A DNA stretch of 22,427 nucleotides. Source: a virus. The notes under the pieces were generated by a model that was given only the letters and a program-made list of their open reading frames with translations, did no database searches and was not told the DNA's origin. A program made the translations under genes and the position numbers. Below, one piece after another: positions 11,734-19,355 of this stretch. The stretch is taken from the IMG/VR virus record IMGVR_UViG_3300029953_000167, positions 1 to 22,427 of that record. One strand, written 5' to 3'. Position 1 is the first letter of the stretch. Every line of letters begins with the position of its first letter.

Positions 11734-12549
11734 ATGATCACTTTTGCAATTGTGTGCATAGCGCTGGCGGCGCTGATTGTGGCGTTTCTGCTGGGCGGCA
11801 AGTACGGCAACGGCTGGCTGCAGGCGGAGCTGGCGAAGGAACGCGAGTTGACGAAGCTGATCGTAGCGGATCGGAACAAGGCTCAGGATCTGGTGGCGAA
11901 AGCCAAGGCCGCGGCAGTGCAGGCCGGGATCGACGTGAAGAGGGTGTTTCCGTTCCTCGCGCTGCTCTTCGCGATCGGCGGGTTCATGGCGAGCTGCGAT
12001 GGCGGCACGCTGTGCCATGCGCAGGCGGTTGCGGCGCTGACGCCGAGCGGGACTTCCTACTCGCCCGAGACCGACCTTGAGAAGCTGGATGTGCAGGCGC
12101 TCTCGACGGCTAAGGCGACGGTCGATTTTGCGGCCTTCTCGCTGACCGACCAGGCGATTGCCGACGAGTTGAAGGCTCTGGCCGCGCGGCAGGTTACCGT
12201 CCGCATCTATCTCGACCGGGGCGAGTTACAGTCCGAGTGCCGGGCGGATGTAACATGCGCCAGAATTCCACTGAAGGAACTTATCGGGTTTCCGGGAATT
12301 TCCATCCGGGTGAAGTACTCCAAGGTGCTGATGCACTTAAAGAGTTATGAGCTGGACGGTCTGCTGCTCAGAGACGGCTCGGCCAATTTCAGCATCCAGG
12401 GAGAGAGCCGCCAGGACAATTCGGCGGTGTTTACCCAGGACGCGGCGGCGGTCGCCGGCTTCGAGCGAAAGTTCCAGGCGATGTGGGACCGGCCGGACAA
12501 CCTGACGGTGGCCCAGGCGGTGCAATCTTCGCCCCCAGTGGGGAAGTAA
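11734..12549 (+). CDS. Membrane-anchored phospholipase D-fold nuclease (single HKD)
   Basis: This is a 271-residue protein. Residues 2-21 are a membrane span, 29-63 a charged helix, 71-86 a second hydrophobic segment ending in C88, and 105-252 a PLD-family domain. The HKD motif is H201-x-K203-x4-D208, followed by G215-S216-x-N218 and Q227-D-N229, as in bacterial Nuc-type endonucleases that dimerise to form one active site. The second hydrophobic segment begins at a GTG (11935) and resembles a signal peptide (VKRVFPFLALLFAIGGFMASC), so the gene may be a fusion of a small membrane protein with an exported nuclease. It could degrade DNA in the envelope or act on lipids. Confidence 0.75.
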   Translation: MITFAIVCIALAALIVAFLLGGKYGNGWLQAELAKERELTKLIVADRNKAQDLVAKAKAAAVQAGIDVKRVFPFLALLFAIGGFMASCDGGTLCHAQAVAALTPSGTSYSPETDLEKLDVQALSTAKATVDFAAFSLTDQAIADELKALAARQVTVRIYLDRGELQSECRADVTCARIPLKELIGFPGISIRVKYSKVLMHLKSYELDGLLLRDGSANFSIQGESRQDNSAVFTQDAAAVAGFERKFQAMWDRPDNLTVAQAVQSSPPVGK

Positions 12550-12601
12550 AAGCGAAAACGCGCTGGCGGGCGCGCTGAGGCGCCGGGGCGGAATCCTGCG
12601 T

Positions 12602-12638
12602 GGGTAGGTCGAAAAACCGGAGAAACCGGCTCCTACCC
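12602..12638. other. Stem-loop in the gap before the head genes
   Basis: GGGTAGG (12602-12608) pairs perfectly with CCTACCC (12632-12638). The loop contains a second small pair of CCGG words separated by AGAAA. It lies in the 186-bp non-coding stretch 12550-12735 and may be an RNA structure at the lysis/head boundary. No uridine tract follows. Confidence 0.45.
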
Positions 12639-12663
12639 GGCAAAGTGGGGCGGGAAACCGGCA

Positions 12664-12680
12664 ACAGATCGAGGATCTGT
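12664..12680. other. Seven-bp hairpin ACAGATC/GATCTGT
   Basis: A perfect 7-bp stem with a 3-nt loop (GAG) is followed by ACTTTTGG. The T stretch is short, so it would be at most a weak terminator. It is the second structured element of the 12550-12735 gap. Confidence 0.4.
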
Positions 12681-12735
12681 ACTTTTGGAACCCGATTTTT
12701 GTGGATTTGGGATTTTGGGCGTGGAGGCGGGTGGA

Positions 12736-13314
12736 ATGGGCGATGGCGGCATGGGTCAGGGCGGCTCGGGTCTGGGAGAGCTTCGGGTCGGTTTCCGGAA
12801 GGGCTGGCTCCGGTACATCGGGGTAGTGACGGCCGGGGGGACCGGCATGGCAATTTGCCTGGGCGCCTACGACGTGCTGAAGAACCAGCCGGCCCAATCT
12901 TTTACTTTGCTGCACGATTGGGGCCCCGCGTTCCTGATTTGTATGTTGCTGGTTATCTTCGGCAGTAAGTCGCTCGACGGACTTGTGTTGGCAGTTAGGG
13001 AGAGTTTTACTTCAATTGCCGCCGCGGTGCAGAACCAGGCTGAAACAAACGGGCGCATGGCGGACGCCTCGACCAAGACGGCCGACGCTTTGACCAGGCT
13101 GGCGGAGCAAGGCGGTAAGCAATTCGAGGAAGTGCGCCGGCTCTCGATCTATGCCGCGCAGGAAATCAGCGGCGTGTACGAGCGGTTCGACCGGACGGAC
13201 GCGGCGCTGCTCGCCCTGGCCAGCAGCGTGAAGGGGTTGCACACGAAGCTGGGCAACGAGAAGACGGCACTCGATTTGAAGGAAGCGGGGGCGACCAGTG
13301 AGCACGGAGCGTGA
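12736..13314 (+). CDS. Two-span membrane protein with coiled coil (Mu gp25/DUF2730 position)
   Basis: I chose the ATG at 12736, with GGAGG 8 nt upstream, giving 192 residues; the frame is open further upstream. A Gly-rich N-terminus precedes two hydrophobic spans (about 30-50, YIGVVTAGGTGMAICLG, and 65-80, FLICMLLVIFGSKSL). The remaining 100 residues are a long helical, heptad-like tail (MADASTKTADALTRLAEQGGKQFEEVRRL). In Mu-like genomes the gene before gp26 and the small terminase encodes a membrane/coiled-coil protein of unknown function (DUF2730). Order and layout match, although this one is longer. Confidence 0.55.
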   Translation: MGDGGMGQGGSGLGELRVGFRKGWLRYIGVVTAGGTGMAICLGAYDVLKNQPAQSFTLLHDWGPAFLICMLLVIFGSKSLDGLVLAVRESFTSIAAAVQNQAETNGRMADASTKTADALTRLAEQGGKQFEEVRRLSIYAAQEISGVYERFDRTDAALLALASSVKGLHTKLGNEKTALDLKEAGATSEHGA

Positions 13315-13618
13315 ATTGATCCAGACGAAGCGGCGGCGCGGCAACATGCTGAAGCTGATCCGCCAGGGCCACGAGGCCCAGTTTGAGCGCATGGACGATT
13401 TTGAGATGCACGCCATGATGCAGGATCTGGGCGCGAACATGAGCGTGCGCCAGACGCTGACCATGCTGCAGGATCTCCAGTCGTTCGGCTATGTGACGTT
13501 TGTGCAGAGCTTCAGCGAGGCCAAGGAGCGCACTGTGGCTGAGCAGATCATGCTCACGGCCCAGGGCGTGGCCCTGGTTACGCGCCGCAAAGACACCGAC
13601 GAAGTGCTCTTCGACTGA
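13298..13618 (+). CDS. Winged-helix protein, Mu gp26 position (106 aa)
   Basis: The GTG start lies 17 nt inside the end of the preceding gene. Residues 10-60 contain RRRGNMLKLIRQGHE, MDDFEMHAMMQDLGANMSVRQTLTMLQDLQSFGYVTF, which is a winged-helix pattern (helix, recognition helix, strand), and the C-terminus holds ILTAQGVALVTRRKD-like strands (actual IMLTAQGVALVT). It fits the short winged-helix phage family found between gp25 and the small terminase of Mu-like phages. A role in packaging or late regulation is inferred from position only. Confidence 0.6.
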   Translation: MSTERELIQTKRRRGNMLKLIRQGHEAQFERMDDFEMHAMMQDLGANMSVRQTLTMLQDLQSFGYVTFVQSFSEAKERTVAEQIMLTAQGVALVTRRKDTDEVLFD

Positions 13619-13628
13619 GGGGGCGGCC

Positions 13629-14330
13629 ATGGCAAACGGAAAGCGGCCGCGCACCGGCGAAAAGCGCAAAACGAATCTGCCGCTCAAGATCGACCGCCTG
13701 CCGAAAGCCGCGCAGGACGCGATCCAGACGCTGTATCAGCATGGCCGGACGTGGGTTGAGATCGAGGAGCAATCGGCTCGGCCTTACAGCGCTGACTGGG
13801 AAAAGGACGGCGGCGGCTTCATCGACTGGGTGGAAGTGGATACCGACGCGCTGAATCTCTTCCCCGCGCTGCGCCTGCCCAAATCGACGTTGCAACGCTG
13901 GTTCGACTTGCGCGTGGCCCAGGTGCGCAGCCAGGTGATGGCTGAGTCCGCGAAGACGCGGGTGTGGGTTGAGGCGCTTGCCGGCAAAGATGTGGCTGGA
14001 ACGAACGCCGCGGTGATGAACGCCGCGCGCGACCAGGCATTCGCGCTGATGCGTCAGGTTGGGCCCGAAGATCAGGTGAAGTTTCTCGACGGCATGAGCC
14101 AGCTATCGCTCACCCTAAGCCGCTTGCAGCGCGTAGACCTGCAGGCCAAGCGCGTGGATGTGGACATGCGGCGGCTGAAGCTGCTGGAAGATCGCGAGAA
14201 AAGCGCACGCGAGAATCTCGACCAGGCCACCCGGAAAGCCGGATCAGGTCAATTCACGTTGGACGATATCAACCTGCTGCGCGAGCGCACATTTGGTTTG
14301 CCGCCATTAGCGGTACCTGCTCATGATTGA
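13629..14330 (+). CDS. Terminase small subunit, Mu gp27-like (DUF3486)
   Basis: The 233-residue protein starts MANGKRPRTGEKRK at the ATG at 13629 after a GGGGGCGG stretch. The N-terminal region contains the DUF3486 pattern of a basic start, IDRLP, a helix and a helix-turn-helix (AAQDAIQTLYQHGRTWVEIEE, then LRLPKSTLQRWFDLRV). A long C-terminal helical domain (about 150-205) would oligomerise it. It recognises phage DNA for packaging by the gp28 motor. The gene order gp27-gp28-gp29 is that of Mu. Mu gp27 is about 190 residues; the extra length comes from an insert around DWEKDGGGFIDWVEVDTDAL. Confidence 0.8.
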   Translation: MANGKRPRTGEKRKTNLPLKIDRLPKAAQDAIQTLYQHGRTWVEIEEQSARPYSADWEKDGGGFIDWVEVDTDALNLFPALRLPKSTLQRWFDLRVAQVRSQVMAESAKTRVWVEALAGKDVAGTNAAVMNAARDQAFALMRQVGPEDQVKFLDGMSQLSLTLSRLQRVDLQAKRVDVDMRRLKLLEDREKSARENLDQATRKAGSGQFTLDDINLLRERTFGLPPLAVPAHD

Positions 14331-15747
14331 GGTTCTCGATCGCGAAGTCGCAATGCCGGCCGTATTGCAGATGCGGCCCTACCAGCAGCGCTGGATAGAC
14401 GACGACACGCGCTTCAAGTGCGCGGTGAAGTCGGCCCGCATCGGCTACAGCTTCGCCACAGCCTACCGGCGCGTGGAGATCTCAATGCGGCATCTGGGGC
14501 GAACCACTACCGTTCTTTCCGCGTCGAAGGCGCAGTCTGTCGAGTTTGTGGAGACCTGCGCCAAGCTTTGCCAGCTTATGGGCGGCACGGCGCAGTCGAT
14601 CGCCAATGAAGACTTTGTGGACGCGCTGGGCCGGATCGAGGCGATCCAGAGCAAGATCACGTTTCCCAATGGCAGCCGCATCATCGCGCTGCCCGCCAAT
14701 CCGCGCACGGCTCGCGGCTATCCCGGCGACGCGGTGCTGGATGAATTTGCGCATCATGAAGACAGCTACGCCATTTTCGCGGCCGTCTTCCGTCAGGTGG
14801 CGCTGGGCAACTCGCTTGAAGTGCTGAGTACTTCCAACGGCGAGCAGGGAAAATTCTACGACATTGCCCGCGATCTGGGCCTTGATATGGGCGTTGCGCC
14901 GGCCGAGCTGCCGGTGAAGAGGAACGGATGGAGCGGGCACTGGGTGGATGTACATCGCGCCGTGGCCGAGGGCTGCCCCATCGACATTGAAGGGATGCGG
15001 CGCGGGCTGAACGATGTGGACACCTGGAATCAGGAATTCTGCTGCGTGTTCCTCAAGGCAAGCGGTTCGTGGCTGACTCTGGACTTGATTGCGGCGTGCG
15101 AAGACGCCGGCGCGACAATCGATCTGCCTCCAGACTTCAGGCCGCGCGGGCCGCTGTTTGGCGGCATCGACGTTGGCCGCGATCATGACGCAACCTGCCT
15201 GTGGCTAGACGAGCGGATCGGCGACGTGGCCTGGACGCGCGCAATCGTAAAGCTGCACGCTATCAGCTTCCCGGAGCAATGCAAGAAGCTGAATCCAATT
15301 GTCCGCATGACATCGCGCAGCGCCATCGACAAAACCGGCATGGGTGTGGGCCTCTTCGACCTGCTGAACCTTGAGAACCAGGGCAGGCTGCTGGGCGTTA
15401 GCTTCGCCGGCACCAATGACAACGGCGTGAAAATGAAGACCGACCTGGCCATCCGCATCCGCAAGCGCCTGGAGCAGCAGCGCAGCCGTATCCCATACGA
15501 TCCGCAGATCCGCGCGGAGCTGATGGCTATCAAGCGCCAGGCCACGTCCACGGGCGTCACGTTCGACGCGCCGCGCATTGAGGTGGACACGGCCGTGGCC
15601 GGCGGCGTGAAGAAGAAGCTGTATGCACACGCGGACGCATTTTGGGCCAAAGCGCTGGCGGACCTGGCCGGCGACGAAGTCTACGCATTGGATTACGGCG
15701 TGCCCGACACGGCGACCGCGTCCGCGCTGCTGAAAGGATACTTGTGA
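14323..15747 (+). CDS. Terminase large subunit, Mu gp28-like
   Basis: The 474-residue packaging motor has an N-terminal ATPase and a C-terminal RNase-H-fold nuclease. A degenerate Walker A is near 35-41 (VKSARIG), Walker B is at 138-141 (VLDE) and a coupling motif is at STSNGE (169-174). The nuclease carries D283 (GGIDVGRDHD), D336 (AIDKTG) and D438 (HADAFWAKAL). It cuts and translocates phage DNA into the prohead. The start overlaps the small-terminase gene by 8 nt; an ATG ten codons later (MPAVLQMRPYQQRW) is a possible alternative start. Confidence 0.9.
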   Translation: MIEVLDREVAMPAVLQMRPYQQRWIDDDTRFKCAVKSARIGYSFATAYRRVEISMRHLGRTTTVLSASKAQSVEFVETCAKLCQLMGGTAQSIANEDFVDALGRIEAIQSKITFPNGSRIIALPANPRTARGYPGDAVLDEFAHHEDSYAIFAAVFRQVALGNSLEVLSTSNGEQGKFYDIARDLGLDMGVAPAELPVKRNGWSGHWVDVHRAVAEGCPIDIEGMRRGLNDVDTWNQEFCCVFLKASGSWLTLDLIAACEDAGATIDLPPDFRPRGPLFGGIDVGRDHDATCLWLDERIGDVAWTRAIVKLHAISFPEQCKKLNPIVRMTSRSAIDKTGMGVGLFDLLNLENQGRLLGVSFAGTNDNGVKMKTDLAIRIRKRLEQQRSRIPYDPQIRAELMAIKRQATSTGVTFDAPRIEVDTAVAGGVKKKLYAHADAFWAKALADLAGDEVYALDYGVPDTATASALLKGYL

Positions 15748-17207
15748 TGGCCGACCCCAGATTGCTTGCCGTTCCGCCGATGCCCCCCAAGGGCGAGATG
15801 ATCTCGTCCGACAGCCTCTACATGCAGCAGCTCTCGCTTTATCGCAATACGCTGGCATTCGGCGGCACGCGCAACCCCACCGACATTTGGTCAAGCATGA
15901 CCTACAACCTGCCGCAGACCATGGCCTACTATCGCGAGATCGAGGACAAAGACGAGGACGTGTCCAACGCTTTGGACACGCTGCGCCTGAGCGTGCTGGA
16001 ACGCGACAGGAGCGTGTTGCCGGCCAAGGGCGACGAATCCGCGTTGGCGGACGAGGTGAAGACATTCGTCGAGGGTGAGTTGGACAAGCTCGACTTCCAT
16101 GCGGTGCTCGACTGTATTCTGGACGCGCCCGGCTACGGCTTCAGCGTTCAGGAGATGATCTTCGATACTTCCATGGGCCAGGCTTCGCTGGTAGACATCA
16201 GCGATTGCCCGCAGGAATTGTTTCTCTTCGGCAACCGCTTCTATCCGCAGGTTGGCCAGTTGCGGCTGCTCGATTCTCCCTGGGCGAGTGACGGCGCGCT
16301 GATGCCCGAACAGAAGTTCCTTATCTACAGCTATCGCAAGCGGAGCCGCAACCGCATGGGGCGGTCCCTGATCAAGAGCGTCTTCTGGCCGAGCTGGTTC
16401 AAGCGGAACATCCAGGCGATCTGGATGCGGTTCGCCGAGAAGGGGCCCGGCACGGCCGTGGTGGAATACAACGACGCCGACAACGAGAGCGAGAAGAAAA
16501 AGGCCGTCGAAATTGCGCAGGCGCTGGTTGAGCGCGTGGCTATCGCGGTGCCAAAGGGGATGGTGGTCCACGAGGAGCTGCTGAAGATCGCGAGAGCGCA
16601 GGATCCGAAGGTCTACGAGAATTTTTTCCAAACGATGCAGTACTCGATCATCCGCAAAGTGTTGGGCGAAACGCTCACCAGCTTCGGCAACGAGGGTGGC
16701 ACGGGATCCAAAGCCCAGGGCGATACGCACGCGGACACTCTCGACCAGCGCAGCGTGGAGCTGTGCCGCAGTTTGCAGAGTGTTATCAACGACCAGCTCG
16801 TGCGACCGCTGGTGATGTGGAACTTTGGGCCGAATGCGCCCATGCCACGCTGGCAGTTCGATTTGGAAGAGGCTGAGGATCTGGAGCTGGCGCTCACCAT
16901 CGATAGCGGCTTGCAGCGCATGGGCAAGCAATTCACCGCTGGATATGTCTCCGACCGCTACGACCGGCCGCTGGCTGGGAAAGAGACCGAAGATCAGGTG
17001 CTGGTGCCGAATGTGACCGCGCCGGCCGTGGCGCTGCGCGATACCACCACATCGACGTTTGCCGAGCGCGAGGCTGAGGCGGCCATGCGTTCTGAGATGG
17101 AGCAGTACGACAAGTTATTCGGCGCGATGCAGAAAGATGCGCGGGGCATATTCAGACAACGGGTGCGGCAGATTGCGGCTACGGCTGTGCCGCCGCGAGA
17201 GCAGTGA
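15747..17207 (+). CDS. Portal protein, Mu gp29-like (DUF935)
   Basis: The 486-residue protein begins at the ATG sharing a base with the terminase stop (TGATG). Features typical of DUF935 portals are the acidic EIEDKDEDVSNALDTLRLSVL, the GFSVQEM and FGNRFYPQ segments, RKRSRNRMGRSLIKSVFWPSWFKR, the E-GP-T motif (FAEKGPGTAVVEY) and the helical ALTIDSGLQRMGKQF near the C-terminus. Twelve copies form the ring through which DNA enters the head. Length is usual for the family. Confidence 0.9.
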   Translation: MADPRLLAVPPMPPKGEMISSDSLYMQQLSLYRNTLAFGGTRNPTDIWSSMTYNLPQTMAYYREIEDKDEDVSNALDTLRLSVLERDRSVLPAKGDESALADEVKTFVEGELDKLDFHAVLDCILDAPGYGFSVQEMIFDTSMGQASLVDISDCPQELFLFGNRFYPQVGQLRLLDSPWASDGALMPEQKFLIYSYRKRSRNRMGRSLIKSVFWPSWFKRNIQAIWMRFAEKGPGTAVVEYNDADNESEKKKAVEIAQALVERVAIAVPKGMVVHEELLKIARAQDPKVYENFFQTMQYSIIRKVLGETLTSFGNEGGTGSKAQGDTHADTLDQRSVELCRSLQSVINDQLVRPLVMWNFGPNAPMPRWQFDLEEAEDLELALTIDSGLQRMGKQFTAGYVSDRYDRPLAGKETEDQVLVPNVTAPAVALRDTTTSTFAEREAEAAMRSEMEQYDKLFGAMQKDARGIFRQRVRQIAATAVPPREQ

Positions 17208-17227
17208 AGAAGTGAACGGGAGCGCGT

Positions 17228-18061
17228 TTGCCGTCTGAACCCACACACGAAGATGCCCAGGTGCAGCTCGGGGATCTGCTGGCGCGCAACCTGGCCGGCG
17301 CAAACCTGCTGGGGCGGCTCCATGTGGCGAAATATGCCGTAGGCCGCGTGAAGCGGCCCATGCGGCTCTCAACGCAGATGGGCCACGGGCATAGCACCTT
17401 CGCCGAAGACGATGCCGCGCCGGCCATCGCGGGCGATACGCTTGGCGTGGGCTTCAGCTTCAACTTGCCGCCAACTGGCGCGATCGACTATCTGCGCACA
17501 CTGACGCCGGTGACGCGCGATCTATTCGACGGGCTCACCAATCAATACCGGCGCGATGCATTCACCGTGGCCGGCATCGGCGATGAAAGGTTGATCGCGA
17601 AGATACGCGACGCGCTGGGCGAGATCCTGGCGAAGGGCGGCACGCGCGACGATTTCCATAATGCGGTTGACGAGCTAACCACGGAAGCCGGCGTGGATAA
17701 GCTGGCGGCGTTCGAGCTGGATACGGTGTTTCAGACCAATGCGGGCAAAGCTTACAGCGCCGGCAGGCTTGAGCAGATGCGCGAGCCTGGCATGCTGGAC
17801 GCGCTGCCCTATTGGCAGTACTGGACAGCGGGCGATTTGCGCGTGAGGCCTGCCCATGCGGCTTTGGACGGGTTTTGCGCGCGGGCCATCGATCCGGTGT
17901 GGATGCGGATCTACCCGCCCAACGGCTTCAACTGCCGATGCTCCGTGATCCCGGTGCTGCCGGAAGACGCGCCCAAAGGCAGCGATGAAGGCGGCCTGGA
18001 ACGGCTGCCAGTGCTCGCCGAATTCGCGCGTCCGCCAGGCTGGAACGGCTTGAGATTTTGA
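17228..18061 (+). CDS. Head morphogenesis protein, Mu gpF-like (gp30)
   Basis: The 277-residue protein appears to start at a TTG (17228) with GGGAG about 5 nt upstream. The C-terminal half carries the Mu F-like signature: FQTNAGKAYSAGRLEQM (169-184), LRVRPAHAALDG (204-214), then PPNGFNCRCSVIP (230-242) with the NCRC cysteines. This family is a minor head protein needed for capsid assembly or DNA entry and normally follows the portal gene, as here. No frameshift is seen. Confidence 0.85.
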   Translation: MPSEPTHEDAQVQLGDLLARNLAGANLLGRLHVAKYAVGRVKRPMRLSTQMGHGHSTFAEDDAAPAIAGDTLGVGFSFNLPPTGAIDYLRTLTPVTRDLFDGLTNQYRRDAFTVAGIGDERLIAKIRDALGEILAKGGTRDDFHNAVDELTTEAGVDKLAAFELDTVFQTNAGKAYSAGRLEQMREPGMLDALPYWQYWTAGDLRVRPAHAALDGFCARAIDPVWMRIYPPNGFNCRCSVIPVLPEDAPKGSDEGGLERLPVLAEFARPPGWNGLRF

Positions 18062-18099
18062 GAACTGTTTCATTTATCGCAAGTGTTTCATGTAACTCA

Positions 18100-18119
18100 C
18101 GGGCCGGGGATGCGGCCCG
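18100..18119 (+). other. Hairpin upstream of the protease gene
   Basis: CGGGCCG and CGGCCCG form a perfect 7-bp stem with a 6-nt loop. The preferred protease start (18134) and its AGGG site lie just downstream. Two copies of TGTTTCAT (18066-18073 and 18084-18091) precede it. No U tract follows, so it is more likely an mRNA structure than a terminator. Confidence 0.45.
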
Positions 18120-18133
18120 ATAGGGTGGCAGCA

Positions 18134-19243
18134 GTGACAACCCCGACCCAGACCGCTAGCAGCCAGACGCACGCCGAAGCGCCGCGCCCGTGGATCGAGA
18201 TATTCCGCGCTGGCGATTACACGGCGGCCGGCAAGGGCAATATCACGCCGGCGGATCTGCATCGCGTGGCGCGCGGCTACGACCCGACTTACCATGAAGC
18301 GCCGGAAACCATTGGCCACCCGGCGGACGACAAGCCCGCGTATGGCTGGATCGATGGCCTGATGGTGGATGGCGATAAGCTGCTGGCGCGCGAAAAACAG
18401 GTGGATCCCAAGTTTCACGAAGCTCGCCAGGCGGGCAAGTTCAAGAAGCGCTCGGCCGCGTTCTATTGCGATGCCGTGGGCAACATCACGGGACTGCGCC
18501 ACGTTGCATGGCTTGGCGCGCAGCCGCCTGAGGTGAAGGGTTTGCAGGACGTCGCTTTCGACGATCACGGAATGAAGTTCATCGCGGTGGACTTCGAGGA
18601 GGATGGAACAGTGGCAAACGAAAAAACCGTTGCCGAGCAGGTGAAGGAAGCCGTCTCGGCATTCTTCGCCGAGATGTTCGGCAAGTCCACAGCGACCAAG
18701 ACGTTCAGCGAAGACGACGTGAAGCGCGTCGCCGCCGAAGCAGCCACCGCGGCAACTATCCCGCTGAAGGCTCAGGTGACCGCGCTCGAAACGCAGCTCG
18801 CCACACAGACCACGAAATTTGCCGAACGCGAGCTGGCTCTCGCCGGCGGCGAAGTAAAGCAGCGCGCGATCGAAGCCGAGGCAAGGCTCAGGACGGCTGG
18901 AAAGTGGATCCCGGCGTTCGAGAAGCAGGGCCTGCGCCTGGTGTTCGACGAGCTGGCCAAGGTGGCCACCACGGTTGAGTTCGGCGAGGGCGAAGCGAAG
19001 AAGAAGGTAACGCCGCTGGAAACGCTTGTTCTCTTCCTGGAAGGGTTGCCGAAGATTGTTCCAGGCGGACGCATGGTTGAGGGCGCTGCGGGGCGCGGCA
19101 ATACAGGCACGGGCGATCCGCTGACCGACGCGGCCAAGGCACGGCAGAAAGACAAAGGCATTTCGTTCGCGGAGGCGCTTACGCAGATTGCGTCAGAGCA
19201 GCCCGAGCTGACTGTGGCCAGGGCGACCGGCGGCCAGGTCTAG
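18134..19243 (+). CDS. Prohead protease with fused scaffold domain, Mu gpI-like
   Basis: I chose the GTG at 18134, with AGGG 8 nt upstream and directly after a hairpin; the GTG at 18083 or ATG at 18110 would run through that hairpin. The product is 369 residues. The N-terminal half matches the Mu I protease type: IEIFRAGDY, IGHP with H62, WIDGL, and KKRSAAFY with S107, then LRHVAWLGAQPPEVKGL. The C-terminal half (from about 160) is helical and charged, as scaffolds are. The protease processes the prohead after assembly; H62 and S107 are my candidate catalytic residues. Confidence 0.8.
   Translation: MTTPTQTASSQTHAEAPRPWIEIFRAGDYTAAGKGNITPADLHRVARGYDPTYHEAPETIGHPADDKPAYGWIDGLMVDGDKLLAREKQVDPKFHEARQAGKFKKRSAAFYCDAVGNITGLRHVAWLGAQPPEVKGLQDVAFDDHGMKFIAVDFEEDGTVANEKTVAEQVKEAVSAFFAEMFGKSTATKTFSEDDVKRVAAEAATAATIPLKAQVTALETQLATQTTKFAERELALAGGEVKQRAIEAEARLRTAGKWIPAFEKQGLRLVFDELAKVATTVEFGEGEAKKKVTPLETLVLFLEGLPKIVPGGRMVEGAAGRGNTGTGDPLTDAAKARQKDKGISFAEALTQIASEQPELTVARATGGQV
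18611..19243 (+). CDS. Internal in-frame scaffold protein (Mu gpZ-like), translated from within the protease gene
   Basis: An in-frame GTG at 18611 (residue 160 of the protease) is preceded, 8 nt upstream, by AGGAGG, a perfect ribosome site that the surrounding protein code does not need. It would give a 210-residue, mostly helical protein beginning VANEKTVAEQVKEAVSAFF (initiator Met in place of Val) with a coiled-coil stretch (LKAQVTALETQLATQTTKF). In Mu the scaffold gpZ is made exactly this way from the 3' part of gene I, and lambda Nu3 from gene C. Confidence 0.6.
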   Translation: MANEKTVAEQVKEAVSAFFAEMFGKSTATKTFSEDDVKRVAAEAATAATIPLKAQVTALETQLATQTTKFAERELALAGGEVKQRAIEAEARLRTAGKWIPAFEKQGLRLVFDELAKVATTVEFGEGEAKKKVTPLETLVLFLEGLPKIVPGGRMVEGAAGRGNTGTGDPLTDAAKARQKDKGISFAEALTQIASEQPELTVARATGGQV

Positions 19244-19255
19244 CAAGAACCCGAG

Positions 19256-19275
19256 TGCCGCCTAACCGGGCGGCA
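19256..19275 (+). other. Hairpin 1 between scaffold and decoration genes
   Basis: TGCCGCC (19256-19262) pairs with GGCGGCA (19269-19275) around a 6-nt loop. It begins 13 nt after the scaffold stop. Confidence 0.5.
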
Positions 19276-19300
19276 GCGGCGGCGGGGCGCTGCGGAATCA

Positions 19301-19325
19301 GCCGGGAAGCTCCGATTCTCCCGGC
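19301..19325 (+). other. Hairpin 2 between scaffold and decoration genes
   Basis: GCCGGGA (19301-19307) pairs with TCCCGGC (19319-19325) around an 11-nt loop. No T tract follows. Together with hairpin 1 it may set mRNA stability at the boundary before highly expressed capsid genes. Confidence 0.5.
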
Positions 19326-19355
19326 ACACTTTGAATACGAAGCCCAGGAGGGCAC

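Noticed and set aside
15891-16931. Long minus-strand frame (346 codons) across the portal gene
   Set aside because: It is antisense to a clear DUF935 portal, has no recognisable motif, and is explained by GC-rich codon bias leaving the opposite strand open.
18083-18133. Longer N-terminus for the protease from GTG 18083
   Set aside because: The extension runs through a perfect 7-bp hairpin, and the GTG at 18134 has an AGGG site at proper spacing.
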